From Lepisosteus oculatus (taxonomy: Eukaryota > Chordata > Actinopteri > Semionotiformes > Lepisosteidae), in NCBI RefSeq assembly GCF_040954835.1, contig NC_090703.1, positions 12,209,001 to 12,273,000 on the forward strand: 64,000 nucleotides of DNA. Reading direction: 5' to 3'. A program made the translations under genes and the position numbers. The notes below the pieces were generated by a model that saw only the letters and a program-made list of their open reading frames with translations, was not told the origin of the DNA and did not search any database. Positions 31,301 to 43,262 of this stretch are shown here, piece by piece; positions within the stretch are counted from its first letter, which is position 1; each line of letters starts with the position of its first letter.

Positions 31301-34300
31301 AAATTTTGTCTTGTGCTTGTCTTCCAACAACATGCTCACTTATGCTGAGGACAGTGCGTCTCACAGAATAATAATAAAAATTGTCTTTTTTTATCACCAA
31401 CACAGATACAGACAGTCCCATCTTCCAGAGTCTTGATGTCAGAGTCATTTTTCATAGTTAATCATTAATTCCTGTATACTGGACCAGATAATAGCCCACA
31501 GTATGACAAATAGACCACTTATTGAAAGTAAGGTTTTTATTTTAATTAGTAAGGACATTCAGTCAAACATTCTGCACTAGACAATGTAACACAAATGTCT
31601 AAAGAAAACGACCATCTTCACACAGGATTGTTACAGCACAATTTTATTAATCTAGCTTTGAATTTAAAGTGTGCTGTGATGATGTTAAAAGGTAGCTGCT
31701 ACTGTAACCAAAATAGTCTACATTACTTCAAATAAACAATGAACTAAAAACAATTGTGCTGATGTACCATTTAAAATCAGAAAGTGCCTGTAAGAAATAT
31801 TTTTCTGCAAATTAAAAATCTACATTATGTAGAAGTTTAAATCTAATTTTATTATAGAATCATAAATAATGTTTTTATGAGGTGCTTTTTATGGCATCTT
31901 CAGAATAATACTGCATCATATCAAAGTGCTCTAGTCTTATCTGAGCTAAAAGCCTAGCACTATACATGTATATTGTAATTCCAAGGTGTTCTACTGAACT
32001 ATTGTTCAGGCACATCCTCTGAGAAAAAGTTTATAATGAAAACCTAAATTATGCAGCTTCCAGGATAAGAAAAACTCTTTCTTGATTTTGAGATTTCTTA
32101 TACCCTAGTAAGTCAAAGATATGAAAGCAATGACCCTGTGAATTAAAATACTTTCACAAAGAACAGAAATGAAAGAACACCTATAATAAATGAAATGTAT
32201 ACATCTTCACCATGGACAGGAAATCAAACATCTCCAGAGCAATGCTGATTACATTAAATGAAGATGCAACAAGATAAACACACACGTAAGCATCGGTGGA
32301 TTAATAAGTCTCCCTCAGTAGTAAAACTTATAAAATTGAGAAAATACAAACAGCACATTTCTCCTTTGAATATATACCTTTTTAATGAAGGTATACTGTT
32401 GTGTTACATAATAATATTCACTCCAGTTTCTGGAGAGGTGCCGTGTCTTCTTGTTTCCGTTGAAACTTGGATTGACTTGATTTGCGTCAATTGTTCAAGT
32501 ATTCTATATTACCACTGCTTCTCACTAATGATTAGACACTACCTATAAATCCTAGGGGACTGTGACTCTCCAGTGCCAGGAGAGAATATCACCAATTTAT
32601 GTGTTTATTTGTATGCCATGTTTGACGTACAGATTTCAAAGTGTTTAAAATAAATCAAATACACTTCATTAAAACTTAATGTTACACAGTTAAATCAATA
32701 GAACAAAATACATTCAGGTTATAGTAGGAACTTATTTACTGTGATTCCTTAAAACACACTTTAATAAGACTTGGATCATTAGACTACTGGTAATCGAGTT
32801 AACAAGATGGGCCTTCTCTCTTTTTAATCCTCGTATTGTAACAGGCTCACAGTGCTACATTCTTATGGATACAGGATAAAAATATTCGGCACACCCAGAA
32901 GCCAAGTGCCATAACAGGAGTCTTTTCTAGGTGAGAGACAAGCTGAATAAATTAAATCATAAATCAAAAATAAAGCAGTAGTCCTTCTTTTACAGTGTGA
33001 GAAAACTTACAAAACCCTGCTTTTCTCTAGATACACTTCTTTGAGTGTCCCTCTCTGTAAACAGCCAGGCACCAAGGCTGCTGACCAGTTCCAAAAGACA
33101 AAGTCTATCTCCAAAGAGTCTTTTAAAAGATTCTTCTAGAATGAACTCATACTTCAATAATTTGCCCACAAGCTCATCAGTCACTTCCTTCCTTTCTTTT
33201 TTGTTCCCTTCTCTCTCTGGCACAGCATACAGTAGAGGATCTGTTGGCATCCTAGGGATCTCCTAGCGATGAGCCTTGAACGTTTCTGCTTCCTTGTTTT
33301 TAAAGGTTACCCAATCAATTGCCTTCCTTCATTTAGTCAGATGATTGAAGATGGCAGGTCATTTGCCGTTGCTTTCTGGGCACCAGAAATACCAAATAAC
33401 TTCTCTGAAGTTACCGCTCTCTATAATTATTTTGATTTAAATTTCAGAATGATAGAGTTCCTTCTTTCCACATGAAAAAGCATGGACATTGAGCCTGTGA
33501 GCTCTTCCCTTAAGTGTTCCATCTGTAGCAGTGACACAACAGGCTAATACGACATCCGTCTCACCAGAGTCATGTTTATTCAATACACTCTTATTACACT
33601 AAATGCAGAAGGTGTTTACACATAATTGGTCAATGTAGATGCACCAAGTGCTCTGCCACACATTTTCTCAAGCAATGAGTTACAATGAGATGGTCTGGGA
33701 AGAAGCATTAGTCAACAATTAGCCAGTAGACATTAATATCTAACAAACATGTAATATTAAAGAACATTCTATAGACAGACATAATGGATATTTGGAAGTT
33801 TTTTATTTGTTCCTTTAAATTTCTATATTTATTGTTCCATGTTTGTCATTCATTCTGTTATACCTGTTTCTTATTCAACAAAACAATCACCAAAACATCA
33901 CCATGACAAACTGCGTATCTGTTTCTCAGTAAAAGCCACTAGTTCTAGCTTTCATGGCCTTGAGTAGTTTGTGGATACAATGTGATTTATGTTTCTAAAA
34001 TGAATTGCTAAATGAGTACATCTACGTTAGGCCAAAAGAAGTGGTCCATTAAATTAAAATGGTAAGCAGCAAAGTCACACTAGTGGAATTATTTTTAAAT
34101 TTTCCCTAATGAATAACAGGATAGCAGATGGAGGAAAAATTAACCGGTCAACTTCGTAACATATCACTGCAGCCTATCAATCAAATTCTGTTGACGGGGT
34201 AGCTGTGTGCGGGGAGTTGGCAATGGGTTCATGCGAGAAAAATGTTGGCAAATTACATGTGCCACTCCAGAAAAGGAGAGAAAACGTGTTGTCATGAAAC

Positions 34301-34784
34301 ATCTGTGCCAGTGATGGGTAAATAACTCACTCAGAGCTCCATATGGTTACAGCAGAAGTATGACTGCCCTGTCAGGGCAGACACTGCAACTATAATGGTG
34401 TGTCAGTCTTATACTCTGAAGACGTGCTCACGGTTTAGCCCTGGAATTTATCTTCCAGGTCTGGCATAAACACCACTTTTACGGTCACTCACATCTCTCA
34501 CTACTCAATCATCCTCTTGTTATTGATCTCAGTCTTGTATTAAAAAAGTAAATAAATATTTTCCACTCACCCAACACCATAAATGAACTGCAAACATACA
34601 TCAGGTCAGTTTTAGACTTAATTTATTTTAAGGGATAAGATAAAATATGTAATATTACAACACAATATTTTAGAATCTCCTGGGAACATTCAGCAAATGT
34701 GTATTCTTGCATGTAAAGAGGAAGAATGAATAGTGTCATAACACAAAATAGGTTTACTGCTGCTTTTATGGAATCTGAAGCCTG
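28345..34784. other. Intergenic, no firm gene
   Basis: Mostly AT-rich. Noted items are an octamer motif ATTTGCAT at 29430-29437, CCAAT boxes near 29100-29125, and two small ORFs: 33 codons at 30316-30417 and 86 codons on the minus strand at 33250-32990. No repeat class is assigned to the rest. Confidence 0.4.
32990..33250 (-). CDS. Unrecognised ORF of 86 codons
   Basis: The translation is Glu/Lys-rich at first, then has an amphipathic stretch (LVGKLLKYEFILEESFKRLF) and a hydrophobic one (LCLLELVSSLGAWLF). The composition looks more protein-like than neighbouring ORFs. I do not recognise a family, and no splice partner is evident. It could be an exon, a decayed gene or chance. Confidence 0.18.
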   Translation of the reverse strand: MPTDPLLYAVPEREGNKKERKEVTDELVGKLLKYEFILEESFKRLFGDRLCLLELVSSLGAWLFTERDTQRSVSREKQGFVSFLTL

Positions 34785-35015
34785 GCCAGTACCTGGATGG
34801 GAGACCTCCTGGGGAAGCTAAGGTTGCTGCTGGAAGGTGTTAGTGGGACCAGTAGGAAGAACTCACCCCGTGGTCTGTGTGGGTCCTAATGTCCCAGTAT
34901 GGTGGGTGCTGCATAGTGGTGGTGGTGGAGGGGAGCTGTTACCTGAAAAACTCATTGAATAGAGTGTCAAGAAAAAAGCTACTGCATATAAGTGTAGGCA
35001 ATTATTATTATTAAC
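34785..35015 (+). mobile_element. 5S-rRNA-derived SINE, internally deleted
   Basis: Begins GCCAGTACCTGGATGGGAGA like the 5S head, keeps GCTAAGGTTGCTGCTGGAAG and GTGGGTCCTAATG, and loses most of the body. It ends with CATATAAGTGTAGGCAATTA and (TTA)n. The CTCF-type site of the 13-kb copy is mutated here. Confidence 0.8.
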
Positions 35016-37410
35016 TTTAAAGTTTCCTTTTCTTCAATATCAACTTGTTGCTTTAGTTTAAACAAGCCCTGGAAATAATACAAGTCACCGATGACTCAAG
35101 AGTGATACATGGTCAGATTTGCAGAGTGGCACAGCTTCTTACAGATTCCCCTAGGCCAGATCTACAGTGGTCCAAGAAAAATGTCCTGTTTCTAAACAAA
35201 TCCATTTAAGTCATTCTTGTGGCAAGGGAAATAAAACTGCTCTCCACAATACGGCTTGGAGAAATTCTAGTCCATGCAAAAGTGTTAAATCATGTCACAA
35301 ATAAGTTAGAAATGTAATGAGCATTTCTTACATGTTCAAAATTAAATACAAGCTTAAATACCATATCCAAGCTTATGAACCCCCTTTATTAAATTAATAT
35401 ATTCCAGTATTAATTTAGCAAAAATGTAAAAGGCTTCATCAGAGCATTATATTCACATATCAGATTTTCTTCATGCCCACTAACAAATGTATTACTAATT
35501 GACTGCTAACTGAAATTCCAAAAATGTGTAACTTCACTTCAGTACTTATTTAATCAGCCAATTAGCCATGAAAATTGTATTCAAATCTCTTTATATATGA
35601 CGATATAGAAACATTTTTCACATATACAGTACAATATTCATTATTGAAAATTATAGATACCCTTTAAGGAATATTTAACAGCCAGACATTACAAAAAGAG
35701 AAACAACCCTACTTCTTACCCAAATCAACAAAAAAGGTCTAAGATGGTGTTACAAACCAGTCACATTCATTTTCCAATAGTGTACCTAATATTTGCCACA
35801 CGTTATGTTGGCATAAGATATAGTACACCTTCTAAAAACATACATATAAGGTATAATAAATATGTATTGGAAATAAATATAATCTCATAAATCCAAACCT
35901 TAAAACCCTTAGACTTAAAATCATACATTTTGAACAGCTACTACACTCCATTATATAAAATGGTTTGACAATACTGTCATCATTTTTTATTAATCAGACA
36001 ATACTTTCTTTTCTCCTGAAGACAGGTTAGACAGCATAATAAGGCTTTTCTCAAGAAGCTTTTGATTATTTCTGCAAAAATGTGAATGTTGCATATTGCA
36101 GTGTGCAGGAGTTTTTTTTATGTCCTGACTTCAGAGACATCTTAAAACACTGAAACGTCGGTTTCAATTTTTTTAGCATTGATAATCTCAGAAGAAAAGA
36201 AATCAGACTTTGCATTAATAGTTCCAGTTTCCAATAAACGTTACTCTGTTCAAATCAGTTAAAGTTAGTATCTGACTGGGTATGGGGTCCACAGACGTAG
36301 GTCTACCATTAAGAGTAATTTACTACTTACGAGTAATTTACTACTATTTAGAGTAAGTATAGGTATATGGGGCTAGAATTAGAATTAGGCTTAGTGAACA
36401 GACTAGAGTTAGCCAAACAAAGACTACAACTTAAAAAAGCTATTTATCACATAGTTTGTGTAACATTTTACTTCTTCATTCTTCACTTCTTGAGTTTCCT
36501 TGTTTTCATATTTAGCTGAAACAGTTCCATATAATTGTCCAAATAGTGAACAATGTCTGTGTTCTACAAATGTATTGTGTGAACAGCACTACAGTTTGCA
36601 CTTAGCTAAATAAGAAGATCACAGTACCATTGTATACTGTGATAAGTACTCATGGCCATGTTTGAATAGCACACTACTATCTATCCCCATGCCTGAAACT
36701 AATACAATTCTGTGGCCATGGTATTTTGCCTAATTTACATATGGCAGCACAAATACACATTAGCATAATCAGATATTACCAGACAAAATGTAATTGTTTC
36801 TTATAAAGAATTGAATCCCAAGGGTGTGCATCAGATCAAAGAATACTTAGGACTTTCAGTAATTCTAAGGTCAAAGCTCAGTTGATTGTCTTATTAACAT
36901 TACAAAGAAAGTTATCAGAATGACCGCCGAAAAGCATCTTCCATCTTTTTATCACAATCCTTATTAGCAAATTAATTTTCCCATGTTTCCCAACCCTCAA
37001 CCCACAGTCAGGAGTTTCACATTAGATTAATTAAGTTAACCAAAACTGTATATTAAAAATCTATATTTAATAATGTGCTGCATCTGTAAAATTAAGTATT
37101 AAGCATGTAATATTTTCAAAAATGACACTGGATGGATATGGACTGTGTTACCCAAATTGTTAGAGGAGCCTTCAGGAAAGAAAATTGTTTATGATTACAG
37201 TGAAACTTTGCCAAAATAATTTTTAGTATTGAGATGGAAAGCTACGATTTCTAGAATTACAGTCTAGATATGAAAATAATGAGGTGGAGAACAGGAACAG
37301 AATAGACACAGACAACACCTGGATCTCTGAACAAAATCACATTTTTTATACCGTTAACATATGATTGAAAACCTGTAAAAGAATAAATTGAAGTAGTTCA
37401 AGTACAGTAG
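35016..37410. other. Intergenic, no gene seen
   Basis: AT-rich. A short local duplication of GAGTAATTTACTACT occurs near 36313-36345. No gene or repeat family is recognised. Confidence 0.45.
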
Positions 37411-37575
37411 GTAGCGGTGTCAGCATGTGTAGGCTACAAAGCAACAAGTAAAGGTTTATTCCATGCTGAAAAGAGAAGAAATAGAACACCTTCTTTGAAC
37501 AAGGCTCCACAGCCAAAATGATGTGTTTCTTGTCTTCTCTTTTCAGCCTGGAATGATCCTTTACTTGTTCCTTAC
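37411..37575. repeat. Penelope pLTR inverted pair
   Basis: The left arm (AAGTAAAGGTTTATTCCATG CTGAAAAGAGAAGAA) is the reverse complement of the right arm (TTCTTCTCTTTTCAG ... GGAATGATCCTTTACTTGTT). Together they make a foldback unit flanked by CAGCATGTGTAGGCTACAAA. On the plus strand the ribozyme-like core is damaged (GCCAAAAT in place of GCCGAAAC). Confidence 0.65.
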
Positions 37576-39018
37576 AACAATAAATGTTGACCATGAATAA
37601 CCTCATGCACCTCTTTATATGTGTTGAAATGCTGCAGATCTTTTAGAAACCTAGAAATGTCAAATAGCTGCTTGGACCATAAAAGTATGCAACAGCCAAG
37701 TAATTTGGTCAACAGAACAAAAATGTATATCTTTAAATGGCTTGGCTCAACTGAAGTATATGCTATATTCCGATTCACAAATGTAAAATGCATATTGTTT
37801 ATAAATTGATTATTTGAGGATTTCTCAAGCATAATGACAGGGAACAATGAACTTTTAATATTACTTAATTTTTTAATTAATTGATATTCTTTTAGGATAA
37901 ACATGCGATTGATCATTAATGAAGGTTAATTTGGGTTATTAACACTTAATTTTCAGTTTACTGTATATAACACATATTCAAGAATATAAGCAGCCTTTAA
38001 AATGCCTTAAATGGAGTGATACTCAAAACTGTTACAGCAATCTCAGTATCGATATCAAAGTTAAAACAAATATGAGAATATTAGTATAACACAGTGTATT
38101 TATATCGATTTCTGCAAATTATGGATCACGTTCGTCCAAGAGAGTTTATCATGTTGTTCTGAGAGTATTCATGACAGTGAAAAATTCTCCATAGAGAATT
38201 GTGTCAGTCTTAAAATGTCAGTGCATTAAAATTCAAAACACTTTGGACTTCAAGCAACATTAATAAACTGGACACAAGTAAGAAAAAATATATCTGGAGT
38301 TGAATATAAAAAGGGTAACTACAAAAGTGTACACTGCGATAGATCACTCATTTTTCCAAGCAATCAGATAAAGACAACACACTGGTAATACCTAATAAGA
38401 AAATAAAAAAGGTGAAGATAAGAATGTTTTTCTTGGTGTCTTGAGTAGCAGAAACAGTGCTGATCACAGGATTGGACCTTGTTACAACATATCAGTACAA
38501 AAAACACACAAACTTACCCTCTAATTAGCACATGAATTTGCCATTTTTCTACGGAGTGAAAAGATATAAACTCAAAATATATACATTCAATTACAAGGCT
38601 CAAAATAGCCTTCAAAAAACAAACTCACTTTTTCTGCAAAAAGCTTCTCTAAGAAGCTCAATTACTTTATAGTTTTAAACCAAGTTCAGCTTCCCGAAGG
38701 TGTACCATTACATTAAAAGGTTTCTGAAAGTCTTATTACATTTTGCAAATGCAAATAAGTATACCATGTCAGTGATCACATTTAATTTTTTCTTTTTTAT
38801 ATATATTTTCATGCATACAGATTTCTTTATACCAAGGAATGTATTACAAATTTACAAAAAAATGTAGTCACGAATCCATTTTTTTTTCTTGTTAAAACAG
38901 CTGTTAAATTTAAGGTCATGCTGTAATAATTAATGCTTACATTCCGAACCAGCAGAGGCATATAACCACATTTCCCTAAATGTGTATTTTTCTAAATATC
39001 AAATATCTGCTAATATGG
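37576..39018. other. Intergenic, no gene seen
   Basis: AT-rich DNA with random small ORFs only. Confidence 0.45.
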
Positions 39019-39212
39019 AACAATTAAAGGTTTATTCCATGCCGAAAAGAAGACACAAAGTTCAGTGTAGAGCCTTCTTCATAACAGCAAACAGATGTGT
39101 GTCACATGAAGAAGGCTCCACAGCCGAAACTTAGTGTCTCTTTTCTTTTCAGCATGGAATAAACCATTACTTGTTCATTTGAAGCCTACACATGCTGATG
39201 TAGCTACCGGTT
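39019..39212. repeat. Penelope pLTR inverted pair with hammerhead-like remnants
   Basis: The left arm is inverted (GGTTTATTCCATGCCGAAAA ... GAGCCTTCTTCAT) and the right arm direct (ATGAAGAAGGCTCCACAGCC GAAAC ... TTTTCAGCATGGAATAAACC), about 30 bp apart. The right arm keeps the stem and GAAAC, but the CTGA box reads ATGA. It ends with CACATGCTGATGTAGCTACC. Confidence 0.7.
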
Positions 39213-39667
39213 TGAACTTCTTCTGCCTGCTAATATGTCAGTCCATTCAGTCTGACAGACGGATATCCATTTACAATAATGGACAGTGATGGTCCTCCTG
39301 TCTTCTTCTCTTTAAGCTGTCTTCCAATCTAAGAAGAAAACATTCTGTAAAACCTAAAATGCGATGTGATGTTTGGCTTAATCCTAAACTCTTTAGATAA
39401 TTTATCCATTTACTCTTGCACTCCTTATTATTATAGTACAAAAAAAACATTTCATGTTGCTGAATTGATTTCAATCAGATGTTGCCTGAATTTATGTGAT
39501 ACATCTCTCTACTTAAGAGAGTAAGAGTAAGAGATTTAAAGTACTGAAGGTACTGAAAACATTGAGAGCTTTGTGAATCTATAAACGGATATCAATCCCA
39601 CTGATGGATTACAGTACTTTCAGTCTTTCTTGTGTAGCTAAGAGATTTGAGCAACTTATTTAAGGAG

Positions 39668-39676
39668 TATAAAAAG
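39668..39676 (+). promoter_or_regulatory. TATA box, candidate promoter of the GPCR gene
   Basis: TATAAAAAG lies 400 bp upstream of the receptor start codon, on the same strand, which would give a transcription start near 39700. A pyrimidine-rich TTCTAG at about 40029 could mark a 3' splice site before the coding exon. Confidence 0.4.
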
Positions 39677-40075
39677 GGCTTATCGCAAATATATTAGTTT
39701 ATCTGAATGTTTCCTGCACTTTAAAGTATTAAAATCAAGACACAGCGAGAGATGATATGGATGAGAACATTTAGCTGTGGCCTTGTCAACATTTCAACTA
39801 ACACTTATGTGTAGATATTCCTTACTAATGGGAATCACTACAAATATTAACAAGAAGTTGATCATTGCTGCTCACAAAGTATGACCAAGACTTTTAAAAT
39901 GTGATACTTTTGAGTCACATTTGTTTTTCAGTGACTCCACATTCTTTATAACTTTCAATGGTTGATCTTGTGTTTTGTTAACATATTACACTTTTTTAAT
40001 GTAAGTTTTATTTTATGTTGTATTCTAGGCAGGTGTTACCAATTTCCTTTTTACCTGGGCAGCAGAGGGAGTGTC

Positions 40076-41203
40076 ATGATGGAACTGGGTTTGCTTAGAA
40101 ATGAGTCCCAGGAAAACACTTCTCTCTCCTCTTCCTCCTTCGCTGGTCTGGACCTCCTGTTTGACCTGAAGCCTGTTTTCATACCGCTGTATGCATTGCT
40201 GGTACTGGTTGCCTGCTGTGGGAACCTCCTGCTCATCGTGCTCATTGCCATTAATAGGAAGCTGCACAGCACCACCAATTTCCTCATCGGGAACCTGGCG
40301 CTCGCTGACCTGGTCATGTGTCTCTTCTGCGTCCCGCTCACTGCCTCCTACGCCTTTGAGCTGCACGGCTGGCTTTATGGGAGCTTCATGTGTCATTTTG
40401 TCATGCTCATGCAGTCCACCACCGTGTTTGTGGCCGTGCTGTCCCTCACTGCCATTGCAGTGGATCGCTACGTGGTTGTGGCGTATCCCATTCGAAGACG
40501 AATTGGCTGGCGCTGCTGCATCTATTTGGTTGGTACGATATGGCTTTGCTCCTTGGCCCTCTCGTCTCCAACCTTTCTGCACACCAGCTACCTAGATCTG
40601 AGCACTACAGGATACACCATGGCAATCTGTGAGGAGTTCTGGAGAGACCAAGAACAGCAAAGGCTGATCTACTCCTGTTTTGTACTCCTGCTGTCCTACT
40701 TTATCCCTCTCTCTGCAGTCTCTATCTCTTACTGTGCCATCTCCAACCATCTGCGCAAACGGAGCATGCCAGGGGCTGCCGTAGCAGCCTCCTCTAACCG
40801 AGAGAAGTGGGCGCACAAGAAACACAAGACCTTCCGACTCCTGCTGGTGTCTGTGCTCTGCTTTGCTTTCTCCTGGCTCCCCCTGCAAGTGGTTAATCTC
40901 ATCAGGGATCTGGATTCAGACTTCACCATTCTGGGGAAGAATTACATCAATGTGATCCAAGTCTCCTGCCATCTGGTGGCCATGAGCTCTGCCTGCTACA
41001 ACCCTTTCATCTATGCCTCGCTGCACGATAAGTTCCGCTTCTACCTGGGAAGATATTTCTACCCACGCCAGCGGCACAGCGGAGGGAGCAGTGTCCACAC
41101 CTCCCAGCGCATCCCACGTGTCCACACGTGCTCCACCCTAGCAGACATACCGATGGTCATCACAGACAAGCTGGTACTGGAGGGACGCTTCTCATTTAAC
41201 TAG
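40076..41203 (+). CDS. prlhr2: Prolactin-releasing-peptide receptor-like GPCR (PRLHR family)
   Basis: A class A GPCR of the PRLHR/GPR10 family, receptors for RF-amide prolactin-releasing peptides. It has a single coding exon of 375 residues (human PRLHR has 370). The extracellular N-terminus has two N-glycosylation sequons (NES at 9, NTS at 14). Seven helices fit. TM1 has GN at 49-50. TM2 carries NFLIGNLALADLVMC, with Asp78. The disulphide pair is Cys106 and Cys185. DRY is at 130-132 and NPFIY at 309-313. The PRLHR-type signatures ICEEFW (184-189) and HLVAMSSACYNPFIYA are clear. TM6 has SWLP where CWLP is usual. The C-terminus ends RFSFN without a PDZ motif. The start at 40076 is chosen for length and because an acceptor-like site lies just upstream; a longer frame from 39962 would add a hydrophobic leader that is probably not translated. 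The paralogue (PRLHR2 rather than PRLHR1) is inferred from location. Confidence 0.9.
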   Translation: MMELGLLRNESQENTSLSSSSFAGLDLLFDLKPVFIPLYALLVLVACCGNLLLIVLIAINRKLHSTTNFLIGNLALADLVMCLFCVPLTASYAFELHGWLYGSFMCHFVMLMQSTTVFVAVLSLTAIAVDRYVVVAYPIRRRIGWRCCIYLVGTIWLCSLALSSPTFLHTSYLDLSTTGYTMAICEEFWRDQEQQRLIYSCFVLLLSYFIPLSAVSISYCAISNHLRKRSMPGAAVAASSNREKWAHKKHKTFRLLLVSVLCFAFSWLPLQVVNLIRDLDSDFTILGKNYINVIQVSCHLVAMSSACYNPFIYASLHDKFRFYLGRYFYPRQRHSGGSSVHTSQRIPRVHTCSTLADIPMVITDKLVLEGRFSFN

Positions 41204-42529
41204 AGCCTCCACCCCAGCAAAAACCAGCCATCTGGGTTAACCACTTACCACCACGACAACACTTTTATTGAAAGAATTGTAAAGGGTTAAAAATAATCGA
41301 AAAATTTGAAAACATTACAAAGGAGACTTTTTGTGATATTCTGATGGCTTCAAAGCTCAAGAAACATTTAGGTCAAAATTCTTTTGAGATGCGCTGTGCA
41401 TTCCAAGCTGAGACAGGAGCCGAATGATTTTTCATGAAATGCTGAATACCAGTAATTGAAAATTCTGTTTCTGCATCTCTCATTGTAGTGGCTAATAGCC
41501 TGAACATTCAAGAGCAGCAGTGAGAGGAAAAGCCAGTATTGACTGCAGGAAGCAAAGTGGTGAGGCAACTGACCCAAGCTGACTTTACTGGAAGGAAACT
41601 GAGGACCTTAACAGCTCAGTGTGAAACCTATAGGAAAAACATTGAACTACTGTGACAATTTAAAAGAGAATGACGCAAGCTTTTAAGGACAGAATTTCAG
41701 GTTAGTCAATCACAGTGTTGTGCTCCGACACGTATACTCTGCGTATTTTGATTGGATCTCAGAAAATGTAATGTGGGATGTTACTTGTTAAAAGCAAATT
41801 GTGCCTTATTAATTACAAATGAGTGTATTCTACAGTGCAAAGCATAAGAAAAATGAGTGCAAACAATGATTAAAGGACAGTTTAACAATTAATTATATTA
41901 AGCGTTATTAGTGTAATTGACATTTATAAGTGTGCTAGTAAGTGTGCTACCACAACAATTGCAACCATAGGCTATAGGAAATTGGTTTAATCTGTACATC
42001 TCTTATCACAATCAGCCTGTGACACACAACACTAGGTATACACAACCAGCTGTTTACCATGTTTCTGTTGTCCAGCTTTCTAACATGATTCTAACTTGTC
42101 TGTTGTATTAAGATGCAACATCTTAATACTGTCTTATTTATCATGACTACAGGACCACTGTACTTAAAATATTTAGCATCCAATACAAGAATACTTAGAC
42201 CAAAAGTGCAAAACACTACATATCATCTACAGCTAAAGATGCTATTTAAAAAAAGTTAAATAATTCACAGATGTATTAGGATCGTTAAATTGTAGACAAT
42301 CCCATAAAGCAAAGAATAGCAAAAAAGATCAATTTGAAAGCTAATTATTTGCCTATATTATTCAAAAGCACACAGTCAAAGTTTCTAGAAATAAATTGGT
42401 ATCTCTACCAGGAACTAAATTCCAGATGTGTTTACAACCAACTATCCAAGTTCAACAGTCAAATTGTAATTATGAATTTACAATAAAATTTGAAACAAAC
42501 TTATCTAGCTGAAAATGTTTCAGTGTGTC
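41204..42529. other. GPCR 3' flank, no further gene
   Basis: Probable 3' UTR of the receptor followed by AT-rich DNA. An AATAAA occurs at 42482-42487, but the true polyadenylation site cannot be chosen by eye. Confidence 0.4.
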
Positions 42530-42669
42530 CTCTAGTGTATTTTAGTGCTTGGTTCATTGTATTATGTACAAGTTTAACTACTTTAGGAAAAATAGTTTGA
42601 GCACTCTGGTACTTATACTTTTCTGTTTTACTAAAGGTATGCTAAACAGAAAACATTTAATTTGAATGC

Positions 42670-43262
42670 AGATCTTGTAAAAAAAACAACACAAAACTCA
42701 ATGGGAACTTTCTCAATTATAATTGTACTTTCCATGGATATTGTTGTGTAAATGTGAACGGGTAGCTTTACCATTTTTATACAGCAAGAAAGTACAAATT
42801 ACATCACTGGGGGTGAGTGTGGTTAGGAGGGTACCGGAATTGGCCAATTTAGGAAAAACTGTGAATGTCTTGATCATTAGTACAGATACGAAAACCTGAA
42901 TCATGACAAAATCATTATTTTTTCTCTGGGGTCAACTTGGTTTACCTCTGGTTTTCAATTTGTGACAACCATATATGATCTTTAAATTGAACACCACTTT
43001 AAGATGCAAGGTCATTACAGGTTATTTTGCCATGGTGCACATCTTTCTAACTTGTGGAGAAAGCCTTATTTAGCCACACATGCTGTTTTTACTAGGTTTG
43101 TTTCCTTTCTCTCAGTTTGGAAAATGGATGTAAAGTCCTCAGATCTCTAGCAGACTTTGAAGAGCCACTCAATGTGCAAGAGCATGCAATTAATTACTAA
43201 ATCAATCTTCTCCGCCTACAGATGAAATATAATTAGCTATGTGGAAACAACAATACTTATAA
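42670..43262 (+). repeat. Duplicated non-coding block, copy A
   Basis: This block matches 44870-45500 in the same order and orientation. Shared segments include TAATTGTACTTTCCATGGA, ATTTTAGGAAAAACT-type, GGGGTCAA.TTGGTTT, GCTGTTTTTACT, GAAGAGCCACTCAATGTGCA and AAATCAATCTTCTCCGCCTA. It has no open frame and no transposon hallmarks. Confidence 0.8.

Noticed and set aside
40025-40582. 185-codon minus-strand ORF and other overlapping ORFs within the GPCR
   Set aside because: They are antisense or out-of-frame shadows of a clear seven-helix receptor and have no recognisable domain.
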